64,000 nucleotides of DNA from an uncultured Maribacter sp. (GCA_947493885.1 CANLTE010000001.1:372001-436000); one strand, 5' to 3'; positions 1-10,085 are shown, counted from the stretch's first letter. The notes: generated by a model from the letters alone, not told the origin. Program-made: numbers and translations.

Positions 1-1
1 A

Positions 2-58
2 GCGTTTAAATTTTTCGGTCCAGAAAGAACAATTGCTGTGGAAGCCTTAATCCCTTAA
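2..58 (+). CDS. C-terminal fragment of an unidentified protein (5' truncated)
   Basis: The frame beginning at base 2 is open from the window edge to a TAA at 56-58 and encodes 18 residues ending in VEALIP. It would overlap the 3' end of the convergent GAF-domain gene by 12 bases. The fragment is too short to assign to a family. It could equally be a chance open frame, so the call rests only on frame continuity and the gene-dense context. Confidence 0.3.
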   Translation, partial: AFKFFGPERTIAVEALIP

Positions 59-2407
59 CTCATCCATTAAATCTTGGTAAGTAAATGTTTTTTCAGGAGA
101 TACATTTGAAGAATACAAAATTTCTGCACGAATGGCCTTTAATCCAGAAACTCCCTGAAGTCCTTCCAGCTCTACAATCTCAATTTTTCCTGTGAAATAA
201 CCTTTTGATTTTAGAAACTTTATATATCTAAGATATTCTAATTCGTCTTTCTTTTGAGAATACACTACTACCATTTTACCTACTTGTGTCAAACGTTCTT
301 TAGTACCTTTAATATACGATTTATCTATTCGTTTTTTAATAACCTCATATCTGGCGTTATAGGTACCATCAACATCAAAACGTTTTTCGTCCATTCTAAA
401 ACGAATGGATAATGAGGCATTATAAACCAATATTAACGAAGCAACATCTAACTTTACGCCTAATTTTGGCTTTAAACCATAATGCGTATTTTCCATATCA
501 CACATTACTTGCAGCTGCCACAATCTTAAATTATTGAGATATATTGAATTAAATTCTTTTCCTTCGGCAATAGAATCTCCTACATACATATTATGCTCAA
601 TCCCATCTGTTTTAAAACGTTCAAAATAATGCGGAAACATTTCCTGCGCCTCAAGCTGTTTTTCGTCTATTACAGAAGCTAGTTTTTTATTAATCAGTTT
701 TACACTTTCATCATAATTTTTACGATGATCGTAATACGATTCTAAATCTGAATTTATTTGGGAATTAAACTCTGTTATTAGATTTTTAAAATCTTCATCA
801 GTATTTTTTAAATGCTTAAATACTGGAGATATTTCATCTCTCACAAAGTCAAATATTACCTGCTCACTATTGGTAAAAAGTGTTCCTTTAATACTATCTA
901 AATGATTGTTAACTCTAAACATTAGCTCTTCATAGATAGGAAGTTTACTTTTTTGCCATACTTCAAACAAAACATCTTTAATTAGCGAAAGCTCAATAAT
1001 TAAATCGTTCTGAATAGCTTTATTACGTGCCTTTGAGGAGTCTTTAATATCAATTTGACCATAAAGCGGGTAAATATCTTTAAATACAATTTCTTTAAAC
1101 GAAGGCTGTTTTTCTTGTAATTCATCCTTTAAAAATTGTATTGCCTCTTCTTGAAATTTCCAATGTACTGATGGGTGAACGGATGTGCACTCGTTTTGTA
1201 TAATAGCATCAATACGGTTTTCTTCCTCCAATTTAGTTCTTAGAACAGCCGAAACAATATATGGCATTACATCGTCAAGCTTTTTGGCATTAACACCATT
1301 AAGCACATGTTTATCTTCCGATGCAATTTCTAACATCCCCAATAATTCTCCTTCAGAAGATATTGGGGCCAAAATAATACTTTTTATCCCTTGAGATTTT
1401 AGTTCTCCAAACGGCTCTCCTCCATCTGACATCTCATAGTACTTATCCACATCAGGTATAGCAATATATTCTCCTTCAGTGAATAATTTTTTACAAGAAT
1501 CGTCATGTAAAGAGGTTTTACAACAAAGTTTTTCGCGACCGTTTAAAACAAAGCTTATCATACCTTTACCATAAACCGATTCCAGTTGGTGTTCTTTTGA
1601 GTTATACACAGAAAACCCTATTTGGATGTTTGGAAGTTTAAAAAACGACTTAAATGTTTCTTTTAAGTGAATCATAAAATCATCACTCCCACGTTTATCA
1701 CTTTCTATGAGTTCCGATTTTATTTCAGAAATGGAATGTTCCGCAGTAACATCAAACATATTAGAAATTACAAACCCTTTAGAAATAAAGCTGTTAGGTG
1801 GAATTTTAGATTTCCAGAGTTCTAAGTTATTTGGCTCATCCATTAACTCATTAACATCGTCCTGAGTAATTTTAACGGCCTTTTCCGTAGGTAATACTTC
1901 TAAAAAATCTGCATTATACAACACTCTGTAATGGTGCATTACTCCATTAGCATCTGGAATATCATAAAACATTGGGCGGCTAAAATCTAGCGGAAATCCA
2001 AAATAAAATTTTAAAATAACCACACAGCTCATTATATAATCCAGACCTTCCTCATTATTTCTAATAAATGGTTTAAAATCTGGACCAGCGTTTTTTACAA
2101 TTTTTTGAAAACGTTTGGAAGAATTAAAAATAACATCGTAGTATGGTAATGAAGCTACTTTAATTTCATTTTCACTCAACACCTCGGTAAAAGTATCTTG
2201 TAAAATGTATTTAATAACATCTTTGTGTTCTTCTAAAAGTGCAATATCTGTAAAACCACCTCTTAAAAAGGGATAATCCTTCTGAACATCAAGTATGCGT
2301 TTCGCATTAGTTGCTAAAAATTCATCATCACTTTTAGCCATTACATCGTATCGCTGCAAGAGCTTTTCAAAACTAATGTGATGAACTAAAGGTGAATCTT
2401 TACTCAT
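47..2407 (-). CDS. GAF domain-containing cytoplasmic protein
   Basis: A 786-residue soluble protein with no signal peptide or membrane segment. A GAF-like region lies at about residues 230-395: a stretch around a CCKTS sequence is followed by a beta-rich core (YIAIPDV, SIILAPIS, LLGMLEIAS) typical of GAF folds. The long N- and C-terminal regions are mostly helical and match no domain I can name. GAF domains bind small ligands or serve as sensory modules, but no output domain (kinase, cyclase, HTH) is visible, so its role is unknown. It starts with ATG and is divergent from the metallophosphoesterase gene, with about 125 bp between the two starts. Large single-GAF proteins of this kind are, to my knowledge, common in flavobacteria. 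Confidence 0.8.
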   Translation of the reverse strand: MSKDSPLVHHISFEKLLQRYDVMAKSDDEFLATNAKRILDVQKDYPFLRGGFTDIALLEEHKDVIKYILQDTFTEVLSENEIKVASLPYYDVIFNSSKRFQKIVKNAGPDFKPFIRNNEEGLDYIMSCVVILKFYFGFPLDFSRPMFYDIPDANGVMHHYRVLYNADFLEVLPTEKAVKITQDDVNELMDEPNNLELWKSKIPPNSFISKGFVISNMFDVTAEHSISEIKSELIESDKRGSDDFMIHLKETFKSFFKLPNIQIGFSVYNSKEHQLESVYGKGMISFVLNGREKLCCKTSLHDDSCKKLFTEGEYIAIPDVDKYYEMSDGGEPFGELKSQGIKSIILAPISSEGELLGMLEIASEDKHVLNGVNAKKLDDVMPYIVSAVLRTKLEEENRIDAIIQNECTSVHPSVHWKFQEEAIQFLKDELQEKQPSFKEIVFKDIYPLYGQIDIKDSSKARNKAIQNDLIIELSLIKDVLFEVWQKSKLPIYEELMFRVNNHLDSIKGTLFTNSEQVIFDFVRDEISPVFKHLKNTDEDFKNLITEFNSQINSDLESYYDHRKNYDESVKLINKKLASVIDEKQLEAQEMFPHYFERFKTDGIEHNMYVGDSIAEGKEFNSIYLNNLRLWQLQVMCDMENTHYGLKPKLGVKLDVASLILVYNASLSIRFRMDEKRFDVDGTYNARYEVIKKRIDKSYIKGTKERLTQVGKMVVVYSQKKDELEYLRYIKFLKSKGYFTGKIEIVELEGLQGVSGLKAIRAEILYSSNVSPEKTFTYQDLMDELRD

Positions 2408-2532
2408 AGTTACTCGTATAAAACCTATTTGTCTTCGCTAAACAAATAAAATTACAAAAGAAATCGCTTATTTTAACAACGAAGTGCAATAATGCTTTGT
2501 TGCTTTTTTTGCATATTTATAAAAAAAAGAGA

Positions 2533-3429
2533 ATGTCTAGCCTTACCAGACTAACAAAAGCATATAAATCAGCTAAAGAAGTACCCTTTGATGACTCCTC
2601 TAAATTTATATTATTTAGCGATTGTCATAGAGGGGATAATAGCTTTGCCGATGATTTTGCTAATAACCGAAATATTTACCATCACGCCTTAAAACATTAT
2701 TTTGTAAATGGTTTTCAATATTGTGAACTTGGCGATGGAGATGAACTATGGGAGAACTTATCTTTTGAGCCTATTTATAGAGCTCACAAAAACATTTATA
2801 AGTTATTAAAACTTTATCATGAAGAAGGAAGGCTGCATATGATCTACGGAAATCACGATATGGTTTATCGAAATCAATCTTATGTAAAAAAACATCTTTC
2901 GTATTATTTTGATTTTAAGGAAGAAAAAGAAAAAGACCTTTTAAAAGATATTATCTATCACGAAGCTCTAATTTTAAAACATACACAAACCAATCAAGAA
3001 ATATTTTTAACACATGGTCATCAGGCTGATTTCATGAATTACCATGGCTGGCGGTTTAACAGGTTTTTGGTTAGAATTTTATGGAAACCGCTTCAGGTAT
3101 GGGGCATAGCTGACCCGACGAGTCCTGCTAAAAATCATAAGGAGCTGATAAAAGTTGAAAGACGCGTAAAAAAATGGATTCTTCAAAACGACAATAAAAT
3201 TACTGTTATTGGTCATACACACAGACCCCGTTTTCCAGAACCAGGAGATATTCCCTTCTTCAATGATGGCAGCTGTGTACACCCCAGAAGTATTACTGGA
3301 ATAGAAATTGAAGAAGGAAAAATATCTCTTGTAAAATGGCAGATTGCCACCAAAGATGATGGCACTCTGCAAATTGTTAGGATTTTATTAGAAGGTCCAG
3401 AAAACATAAAAGATTATCAACTTAAATAA
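2533..3429 (+). CDS. Metallophosphoesterase
   Basis: A calcineurin-like phosphoesterase of 298 residues. The metal-binding blocks appear in order: SDCHRGD (D-x-H), a GDGDE block, GNHD, a THGH block and GHTHRP near the C-terminus. This order is diagnostic for the binuclear-metal fold that includes the UDP-2,3-diacylglucosamine hydrolase LpxH, but the protein is longer than LpxH and its substrate is not evident. The frame extends upstream to a TTG at 2497, but the ATG at 2533 (MSSLTRL) gives a normal start and is preferred. There is no signal peptide, so it is probably cytoplasmic. It ends 5 bp before the convergent TonB-like gene. Confidence 0.85.
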   Translation: MSSLTRLTKAYKSAKEVPFDDSSKFILFSDCHRGDNSFADDFANNRNIYHHALKHYFVNGFQYCELGDGDELWENLSFEPIYRAHKNIYKLLKLYHEEGRLHMIYGNHDMVYRNQSYVKKHLSYYFDFKEEKEKDLLKDIIYHEALILKHTQTNQEIFLTHGHQADFMNYHGWRFNRFLVRILWKPLQVWGIADPTSPAKNHKELIKVERRVKKWILQNDNKITVIGHTHRPRFPEPGDIPFFNDGSCVHPRSITGIEIEEGKISLVKWQIATKDDGTLQIVRILLEGPENIKDYQLK

Positions 3430-3434
3430 CTAGA

Positions 3435-4160
3435 CTATTGTTGTAACACAAAATTAATTGGAACACTATATGGTACACTCACTGATTTCCCTCTCTGACT
3501 ACCTGGAGTCATTTTAGGTAATGAACCTACAATTCGGGCTGCCTCTCTTTCCAGGCGAGGGTCTGGACCCCTTGTAGTCAAATTAGCTATAAGCCCTCTT
3601 CTATCTATGGTAAAAAGCACAAATACTCTGCCCTTTACTCCCATTTCTGCTGCAGCCTGCGGGTAACGAAATTCTTTTCGAATGTGAGCCTGCATTTTTT
3701 GTTGAAAACACTTTTTACGTTCAGTATTGGATTGCAATTTTTCACAACCTGGAAAAATTGGTACATTTTCAATAACTGAAAATGGTATAGATATATCTTC
3801 TTCCTCTTCTCCAACCTCTACGTCATCAACATCAATAACTTCTTCAACCGCTGCATCTTGATTGGTTTCAGTACTCTCAATAATTGTTTCCTCTATTTCC
3901 TCATTATCTTCAACAACTTCAATAATTTCAGGTGCAGCTGGTGGCGGTGGCGGTGGCGGTGTTTTCACCCGCTCAGTTATAGGAACTTCTTCATCTAACT
4001 GTTCATCAACATCTAACAATTCCACTATCTGGTTATCAGACGGATATGTTTTGTATTCTAACGCTCTCCATGTTAAAAACAATACAAGGGTTAAACCTAT
4101 AACAAAGTATAGGCTACTATTCCTATTTAAATCTACGTTTGGGTTTTTTTTGACTTGCAT
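3435..4160 (-). CDS. TonB family energy transducer
   Basis: A 241-residue protein with TonB architecture. A short cytoplasmic N-terminus is followed by one transmembrane helix (about residues 17-34), a proline run (seven consecutive P after TP) and a very acidic linker at about 75-125. The C-terminal TonB domain (about 150-241) contains YPQAAAEMGVKGRVFV and a final SVPINFVLQQ. Such proteins pass proton-motive energy from ExbB/ExbD to outer-membrane TonB-dependent receptors. A TonB-dependent receptor is encoded at 49.7 kb, but nothing here links the two specifically, and no exbB/exbD is adjacent. The conserved FPGCE segment before the TonB domain is common in Bacteroidota TonB homologues. Confidence 0.9.
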   Translation of the reverse strand: MQVKKNPNVDLNRNSSLYFVIGLTLVLFLTWRALEYKTYPSDNQIVELLDVDEQLDEEVPITERVKTPPPPPPPAAPEIIEVVEDNEEIEETIIESTETNQDAAVEEVIDVDDVEVGEEEEDISIPFSVIENVPIFPGCEKLQSNTERKKCFQQKMQAHIRKEFRYPQAAAEMGVKGRVFVLFTIDRRGLIANLTTRGPDPRLEREAARIVGSLPKMTPGSQRGKSVSVPYSVPINFVLQQ

Positions 4161-4779
4161 AATCTACTAGTTGTTTGTTGCATTAAAAGTAGTTTAGGCA
4201 TACAAGTTTTACCATGATATTTATCAGGTTTTGTGAGGATATCAAATTTTAAAGGCTTAATAATTATTGATTTCGTAATTATTTCTTCATTTACCGAATT
4301 TAATTCAATTTTATAAGCATAACCTAACAAACCAGACCACTATTTTAACAAATAGCTTTGTTTTTAAATATTTCGAAAATTGCTATAAAATTGGCAGAAT
4401 AATCATGTCACAAATAAATTTTAAATGTTACAAAACATTGCTTGTTATCAAAACAGCATATTTTTGACAACAAAACGGATCTTTTTTCATTAAAAATGCT
4501 AATTAAGAAGCATTTAAATGGTTATATCCTATTTTTGTATAGCGTATTAACTAGGTTTTACAACCCATAAAAAACGCCACATATCACAATTAATAGATTT
4601 TTATATGAGTATGATGCACATTTTATCTATTTTTATACCCTATAAAATTGATAGAGTTTTAAAATCACAAAAAAACAGTGCGTTATGTTTGGTATAAATA
4701 CCCGACTTCTCATACGTTAAGGTAGTTTTAAGCACTATCAATTTAAATTATAAATACAGCGTTTTAGAAAAAAGATTAC
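4161..4779. other. 619-bp AT-rich intergenic region between tonB-like gene and korA
   Basis: This stretch separates two divergently transcribed genes. A 65-codon minus-strand frame (4133-4330) overlaps the tonB-like start and has no recognisable features, so I do not call it. Two perfect TAnnTTTG matches on the plus strand (4530-4537 and 4684-4691) could be -7 boxes for korA, but neither has a good -33 TTTG at the expected distance. I see no hairpin terminator, repeat array or RNA gene. Confidence 0.6.
4684..4691 (+). promoter_or_regulatory. Candidate -7 box (TATGTTTG) for korAB
   Basis: The octamer matches the Bacteroidota housekeeping -7 consensus TAnnTTTG and lies 88 bp upstream of the korA ATG. 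No convincing -33 element is present, and a second octamer (4530-4537) fits equally well, so the assignment is tentative. Confidence 0.3.
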
Positions 4780-6636
4780 ATGGAATCAGTTACGATTAGT
4801 GAGAAGCAAGAAAAACTGGAAGCGGTAATTATCCGCTTTGTTGGAGATTCTGGTGACGGTATGCAATTAACAGGAACCCAATTCTCTGATACTTCAGCTA
4901 TGTTTGGAAATGACGTTGCTACATTTCCAAATTTCCCAGCTGAGATTAGAGCTCCTCAAGGAAGTTTGTATGGTGTATCTGGTTTTCAGGTACATATAGG
5001 TAGTGTTCAAATAAATACTCCTGGCGATGAAGTAGATTTATTGGTGGCAATGAATCCTGCAGGTTTAAAAACTAACCTATCATCAGTTAAACCAGGGCAT
5101 ACTATAATAGTAGATACCGACGCTTTTACCAAAAAGAATTTAACAAAGGCCTTATACGAATCTAACCCTCTAGAAGATGGCAGCCTTAGTAACTACAGAG
5201 TTATTGAGGTATCAATGACTAGTTTGTCAAAAGAAGCGTTAAAGGATGTTGAAGGTTTAGACAATAAGAGTATTACAAGAAGTAAAAACATGTTTGCTCT
5301 TGGAATGGTGTATTGGATGTACAGTCGTTCCTTAGATCATACAATTGACTTTTTTAATAAAAAATTCAAATCAAAACCAGAAATAATTAAGGCTAACACT
5401 AAGGTACTTAAAGCAGGATTTTATTTTGCTGAAACTTTAGAGTTAATTCCTAATTCATACAGTATTTCTCCTGCTAAAATGGACCCCGGCACCTATAGAA
5501 TTATTATGGGTAACACAGCAACCGCATGGGGGTTTTTAGCTGCAGCAGAAAAATCTGGAATGGAGTTGTTTCTAGGAACTTATCCAATTACACCTGCTTC
5601 AGATATATTACATGAACTTGTTAAACATAAACATTTTGGTGTAAAAGCATTACAAGCGGAAGATGAAATTGCCGGGATAACTGCAGCAATTGGAGCTTCG
5701 TTTGCTGGTAATTTGGGAATCACCACTACATCCGGACCAGGATTAGCACTAAAAGGTGAAGCCTTAGGTTTGGCAATGATGATTGAGCTTCCTTTGGTAG
5801 TAGTTGATGTACAACGTGGAGGCCCTTCAACGGGTTTACCAACTAAAACTGAACAATCAGATTTATTGCAAGCAATGTACGGTAGAAATGGTGAAAGCCC
5901 AGTTATCGTAATTGCCTCAAGTACACCCTCCAATTGTTTTAATTTTGCTTACGAAGCAGCAAAACTTACTTTAGAGCATATGACTCCTGTTGTATTATTA
6001 ACAGATGGATATATAGCTAACGGTTCTGCACCATGGAAAATTAAGACTGTGGATGATATGCCGGAAATTAAAACTAATAAAATAACTGAAGCTCCGGAAA
6101 ACTGGAATCCTTACGATCGTGATAATGATACGCTTGCAAGAAAATGGGCTATTCCTGGAACTCCTGGGTTAGAGCATAGAATTGGTGGGCTGGAAAAAGA
6201 CAAAACTACTGGAAATGTATCATATGTTCCTGAAAATCATGAGTATATGACAAAAATAAGAGCGGAAAAAATTAAAAGGGTACAAAACTATATACCCGAT
6301 TTAAAAGCTGAATTTGCTCAAGAAGGTGATTTACTTGTTGTTGGTTGGGGTGGTACTTACGGAAGTTTGCATTCAGCAGTAAAACAATTAAATGAAGAAG
6401 GTTATACCAACATAGGTCATGTGCATTTTAATTATATAAATCCGCTGCCTAAAAACACCGATGAAATATTTAAAAGGTATAAAAAAATTGTAGTATGCGA
6501 ATTAAATAATGGTCAATTCATAAAAGTATTAAGAAGTAATCTTGATGAATTTACATATTCCGCATTTAACAAAATACAAGGTTTACCTTTTGCTAATTTA
6601 GAACTAATAGAAAAATTCAAACAGTTAGTAAAATAG
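4780..6636 (+). CDS. korA: 2-oxoglutarate:ferredoxin oxidoreductase, fused gamma-alpha subunit
   Basis: A 618-residue subunit of a 2-oxoacid:ferredoxin oxidoreductase, which decarboxylates 2-oxoglutarate to succinyl-CoA and reduces ferredoxin. The N-terminal gamma domain carries GDSGDGM (residues 22-28). The alpha pyrimidine-binding domain begins near residue 250 with YPITPASD (267-274) and continues through the TTSGPG block. A C-terminal domain II follows from about residue 440. The gamma-alpha fusion and length fit the two-subunit KorAB form. The korB ATG lies 2 bp past the stop, so the two are co-transcribed. Specificity for 2-oxoglutarate rather than another 2-oxoacid is inferred from the family arrangement. 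Confidence 0.92.
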   Translation: MESVTISEKQEKLEAVIIRFVGDSGDGMQLTGTQFSDTSAMFGNDVATFPNFPAEIRAPQGSLYGVSGFQVHIGSVQINTPGDEVDLLVAMNPAGLKTNLSSVKPGHTIIVDTDAFTKKNLTKALYESNPLEDGSLSNYRVIEVSMTSLSKEALKDVEGLDNKSITRSKNMFALGMVYWMYSRSLDHTIDFFNKKFKSKPEIIKANTKVLKAGFYFAETLELIPNSYSISPAKMDPGTYRIIMGNTATAWGFLAAAEKSGMELFLGTYPITPASDILHELVKHKHFGVKALQAEDEIAGITAAIGASFAGNLGITTTSGPGLALKGEALGLAMMIELPLVVVDVQRGGPSTGLPTKTEQSDLLQAMYGRNGESPVIVIASSTPSNCFNFAYEAAKLTLEHMTPVVLLTDGYIANGSAPWKIKTVDDMPEIKTNKITEAPENWNPYDRDNDTLARKWAIPGTPGLEHRIGGLEKDKTTGNVSYVPENHEYMTKIRAEKIKRVQNYIPDLKAEFAQEGDLLVVGWGGTYGSLHSAVKQLNEEGYTNIGHVHFNYINPLPKNTDEIFKRYKKIVVCELNNGQFIKVLRSNLDEFTYSAFNKIQGLPFANLELIEKFKQLVK

Positions 6637-6638
6637 TT

Positions 6639-7652
6639 ATGGAAACAACAACTGTAAAAAAATATACCAGTAAAGATTACACTAGTGATCAGGAGGTAAG
6701 ATGGTGTCCAGGATGTGATGACTATGTTATTTTGCGAGCAATGCAAAAGGCACTTCCCGAAATGAATGTAGATAAAGAAAACGTTGTTTTCATTTCAGGG
6801 ATAGGATGCTCTTCTCGTTTTCCATATTATATGAACACTTATGGAATGCATAGTATTCATGGTAGAGCTCCTGCAATTGCTTCTGGAGTAAAACTATCTA
6901 ACCCAGACTTAAGCGTTTGGATTATTACTGGTGATGGTGATTCCATGGCCATTGGTGGAAACCACTTTATCCATTTATTGCGAAGAAATTTAGACCTAAA
7001 CATTATTTTGTTTAATAATGAAATATACGGGTTAACCAAGGGTCAGTTTTCACCAACTTCATTGGTTGGACAAAAAACAAAATCGTCGCCTTATGGTAAT
7101 ACACAGCCGCCGTTCTCTGCTGGAGAGTTAGCTCTTGGAGCTCAAGCTCGTTTTTATGCCAGAATTGGAGGTAATACTCCAAAAGAAATAACGCAAATGT
7201 TCATCGAAGCGGAAAAGTTCAAAGGAACTTCGCTTGTTGAAATATTACAAAACTGCCCAATTTTTAATAATGGTTGTTTTGTAAAGTATACGGACAAGGC
7301 TGTTCGTGAAGACAGACAACTTTTTGTTGAACATGGTAAACCTATGATTTTCGGAAAAGAAAAAGATAAAGGGCTTATCTTAAACGGACTAAAATTAGAG
7401 GTTGTAACCATTGGTGAAAATGGTATTACCCAAGAAGATTTATTAGTACATAACGCCAAAGAGGAAGACCCAACATTACATCAAATGTTAGTACGTTCTG
7501 AATACCCAATGGTAGTTGGTGTTGTACGTGCTTTTGAAGATGTTACATTAGAAGAAAGAGAAGATGCCTTAACAGAACAAGTAAAAGCAAAATCTAATTT
7601 CACTAAAACTAATGATTTGTTTTTCTCTGGAGACACTTATGAAGTAGAATAA
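6639..7652 (+). CDS. korB: 2-oxoglutarate:ferredoxin oxidoreductase, beta subunit
   Basis: The 337-residue beta subunit, which binds thiamin diphosphate and one [4Fe-4S] cluster. CPGC (C23, C26), C57 in GIGCSSR and a Cys in QNCPIFNNGC supply the cluster ligands. The TPP/Mg motif runs from GDGD (98-101) to NN (126-127). The sequence HGRAPAIASGVK is typical of KorB-type subunits. It is the second gene of the korAB pair. Its TPP requirement could be met by the thiamin operon 9 kb downstream, but that is only a metabolic link. The transcript ends at a strong hairpin at about 7671-7701. Confidence 0.92.
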   Translation: METTTVKKYTSKDYTSDQEVRWCPGCDDYVILRAMQKALPEMNVDKENVVFISGIGCSSRFPYYMNTYGMHSIHGRAPAIASGVKLSNPDLSVWIITGDGDSMAIGGNHFIHLLRRNLDLNIILFNNEIYGLTKGQFSPTSLVGQKTKSSPYGNTQPPFSAGELALGAQARFYARIGGNTPKEITQMFIEAEKFKGTSLVEILQNCPIFNNGCFVKYTDKAVREDRQLFVEHGKPMIFGKEKDKGLILNGLKLEVVTIGENGITQEDLLVHNAKEEDPTLHQMLVRSEYPMVVGVVRAFEDVTLEEREDALTEQVKAKSNFTKTNDLFFSGDTYEVE

Positions 7653-7670
7653 AAATCTCTTAAAAGATAT

Positions 7671-7701
7671 AAAAGCGGCAAGAATACTTGCCGCTTTTTT
7701 T
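7671..7701 (+). terminator. Rho-independent terminator of korAB
   Basis: A perfect 9-bp stem AGCGGCAAG / CTTGCCGCT with the loop AATA is followed by seven T residues. It begins 19 bp after the korB stop codon. Confidence 0.88.
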
Positions 7702-7785
7702 ATACCCTAAAACCGTATAAATAATTCAAAACCATTAAATTTGAGGAAATCCATTTTTTATATTCCTCATTAAACATCACTACGG

Positions 7786-10032
7786 ATGAAATCTGTAATT
7801 ATTGCCTTTTTTTTATCCTTGTTAGTGTTTTTTCAATTTTCCTGTTCAGAAAAAAAAGAGTATCAGAACATCCCAAAGGAAGATTCATTATTCGCCTCTA
7901 CAAAACCTATTCACGACAGTCTCTTTGTTGGCGATAAAGCGTGTAAAGAATGTCATAAAAATGAGTTTAAAGATTGGCAAGGTTCGCATCATGACAAAGC
8001 CATGCAAATTGCAGATGAAAATACCGTTTTAGCTCCTTTTAAGGGCGAGGAATTTACTAGCCAAGGTATTGTATCCAAATTTTACATTAAAAACAATACT
8101 TTTTATGTAAACACAGAAGGTCCTGATGGAAAATACCATGACTATAAGGTTATATATACCTTTGGAGTAACCCCTTTGCAGCAATATATTGTGCGGTTCC
8201 CAAATGGTCACTTTCAATGTTTACGAACTGCTTGGGATGCCAAAAAAAATGAATGGTTTGACCTGTATCCAGATTTTAAAGTAGTTCATTCTGAATGGTT
8301 GCACTGGTCTCGTGGCGCTTTAAATTGGAATAATATGTGCGCTGACTGCCACTCAACCAATGTTAGGAAAAATTACGACGCTAACAACCATAGTTATAAT
8401 ACCAAATTTGCGCTTATAAATGTAAACTGCGAAGCTTGTCACGGGTCAGGTAAAAACCATATTAAAAACGCAAAAACACTTGGCGATGCATACCAATCTC
8501 ATGGGGAGCTAAAAATGACTGCCGCAACAGATTCCAAAACACTTGTTGACCAATGTGCAAGATGTCATATGCGAAGAGAGCAAATATCTGAAAGATATAA
8601 CTTTGAAGGGACTTTATTAGATCATTATTTCCCAAACCTAATTGCAAATGAAACTTACCATCCCGATGGGCAAATTTTAGACGAAGTATACGTTTATGGC
8701 TCCTTTGTACAGAGTAAAATGTACCACAATGATGTTACTTGCACTGATTGCCATGATGCACATTCTCTAAAGTTAAAATTTAATGACAATCAACTATGTC
8801 TTCAATGCCATGTTCCAGAAAAATACAATACCTCTAAACATCACTTTCACAAAAAGAATACAGCTGGAGCTCAATGCATAAATTGTCATATGACTGGTAA
8901 ATTTTATATGGGCAACGATTACCGTAGAGATCACAGTTTTAGAATTCCTCGACCAGATCTAAGCATTAAATACAATACGCCAAACGCATGTATTCAATGC
9001 CATGAAGACAAAGACAATGAATGGGCATGGGAAAACTTCAAAAAACAATATGGTGAGCCAGATTATCAACATTTTTCGGAACTTTTGGCCCCAGGGTTAA
9101 CGAGACAAGAAAATGGAAAAGAATCCCTTTTAACGTTAATAAAAGATACACTTCAACCAGAAATTGCCCGTGCTTCAGCAATGAGAGCCATGCGTGATTA
9201 TATGAATATTAACGATGTAAATAACCTACTCCAGTATTTGAATGATTTATCTCCATTAGTTAGAGCAACAACCATAGATTTACTTGGCGAAATCAACAAT
9301 ACAGAGTACGCGAGTTACTTGCTTCCTCTTTTAAAAGATGAAAAAAGAAGTGTACGTATAAATGCTTTTTACGGGATCAGTCGTCTTAAGGAAGAGCAAA
9401 TTCCCGATAACTACAAAAAGGTATACCAAAAAGTAAAAAAAGAATTTAATACCTCTTTGGATGTTATATCTGATTTTGCGGGAGGAAACGCAAAAAAAGC
9501 AAGCTATTTATTAAGACAAGGTAATATTCAAGAAAGTATAAAATACTACGAAAAAGCGCTTGAAATAGATAATATAAACAACCTAATACGGACCAACTTA
9601 GCGAATTTATATTATAGTAATGGTGAACACTTAAAGGCTGAAGAATCTTTTAAAACTGTTATTAAACAGGAGCCTGAGTACGGTCCAACCTACTATTCTT
9701 TAGGGTTGTTATATGCTGAATTAAACCAATCAGAAAAGGCAATTGACCAGTTTGAAAAAACCATACACTATATGCCTGAAAACACTAGAGCGTATTACAA
9801 CTTGAGTTTGTTGCATGACGCGAAGAATGACTTTATTTCTGCGAAAAAAGTTATTTTAAAAGGCATTAATATTGCTCCTAACAATGTTGATTTATTGTAT
9901 ACTGCTGCCTACTTATTTTCTAAAAATGGCGACAACCAAAAGGCAGTATTTTATGCTAAAGAGTTATTACGTATTGAACCCAATAACCAGCAATATATTA
10001 ACTTATTACAACAACTAAGCGCAACCAACTAA
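7786..10032 (+). CDS. Octahaem cytochrome c lipoprotein with HEAT-like and TPR repeats
   Basis: A 748-residue protein with a lipoprotein signal (hydrophobic run ending FQFSC, Cys20), so it is predicted to be an envelope lipoprotein facing the periplasm or surface. Eight CxxCH haem-c motifs occur at residues 53, 185, 215, 257, 319, 338, 364 and 402. Residues about 440-545 resemble HEAT/armadillo helical repeats (SPLVRATTIDLLGE, KRSVRINAFYGI). Residues about 550-748 form TPR repeats (NLANLYYSNGEHLKAEESF, YNLSLLHDAKNDF). The family is annotated as multihaem cytochrome c/tetratricopeptide protein; its redox partner is unknown. Cytochrome c maturation genes are not in the window. The gene stands alone after the korAB terminator. 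Confidence 0.88.
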   Translation: MKSVIIAFFLSLLVFFQFSCSEKKEYQNIPKEDSLFASTKPIHDSLFVGDKACKECHKNEFKDWQGSHHDKAMQIADENTVLAPFKGEEFTSQGIVSKFYIKNNTFYVNTEGPDGKYHDYKVIYTFGVTPLQQYIVRFPNGHFQCLRTAWDAKKNEWFDLYPDFKVVHSEWLHWSRGALNWNNMCADCHSTNVRKNYDANNHSYNTKFALINVNCEACHGSGKNHIKNAKTLGDAYQSHGELKMTAATDSKTLVDQCARCHMRREQISERYNFEGTLLDHYFPNLIANETYHPDGQILDEVYVYGSFVQSKMYHNDVTCTDCHDAHSLKLKFNDNQLCLQCHVPEKYNTSKHHFHKKNTAGAQCINCHMTGKFYMGNDYRRDHSFRIPRPDLSIKYNTPNACIQCHEDKDNEWAWENFKKQYGEPDYQHFSELLAPGLTRQENGKESLLTLIKDTLQPEIARASAMRAMRDYMNINDVNNLLQYLNDLSPLVRATTIDLLGEINNTEYASYLLPLLKDEKRSVRINAFYGISRLKEEQIPDNYKKVYQKVKKEFNTSLDVISDFAGGNAKKASYLLRQGNIQESIKYYEKALEIDNINNLIRTNLANLYYSNGEHLKAEESFKTVIKQEPEYGPTYYSLGLLYAELNQSEKAIDQFEKTIHYMPENTRAYYNLSLLHDAKNDFISAKKVILKGINIAPNNVDLLYTAAYLFSKNGDNQKAVFYAKELLRIEPNNQQYINLLQQLSATN

Positions 10033-10085
10033 CTCAAATAACATCATATTAAATAGTATTTAACACCTATTGGCAAGGTATTTGT

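Noticed and set aside
3862-4170. 102-codon plus-strand ORF with a Gly run
   Set aside because: Antisense to the proline-rich linker of the TonB-like protein; the Gly run is the complement of the Pro codons.
4133-4330. 65-codon minus-strand ORF in the tonB-korA gap
   Set aside because: It overlaps the tonB-like start in another frame and has no signal, domain or conserved block; AT-rich intergenic sequence explains it.
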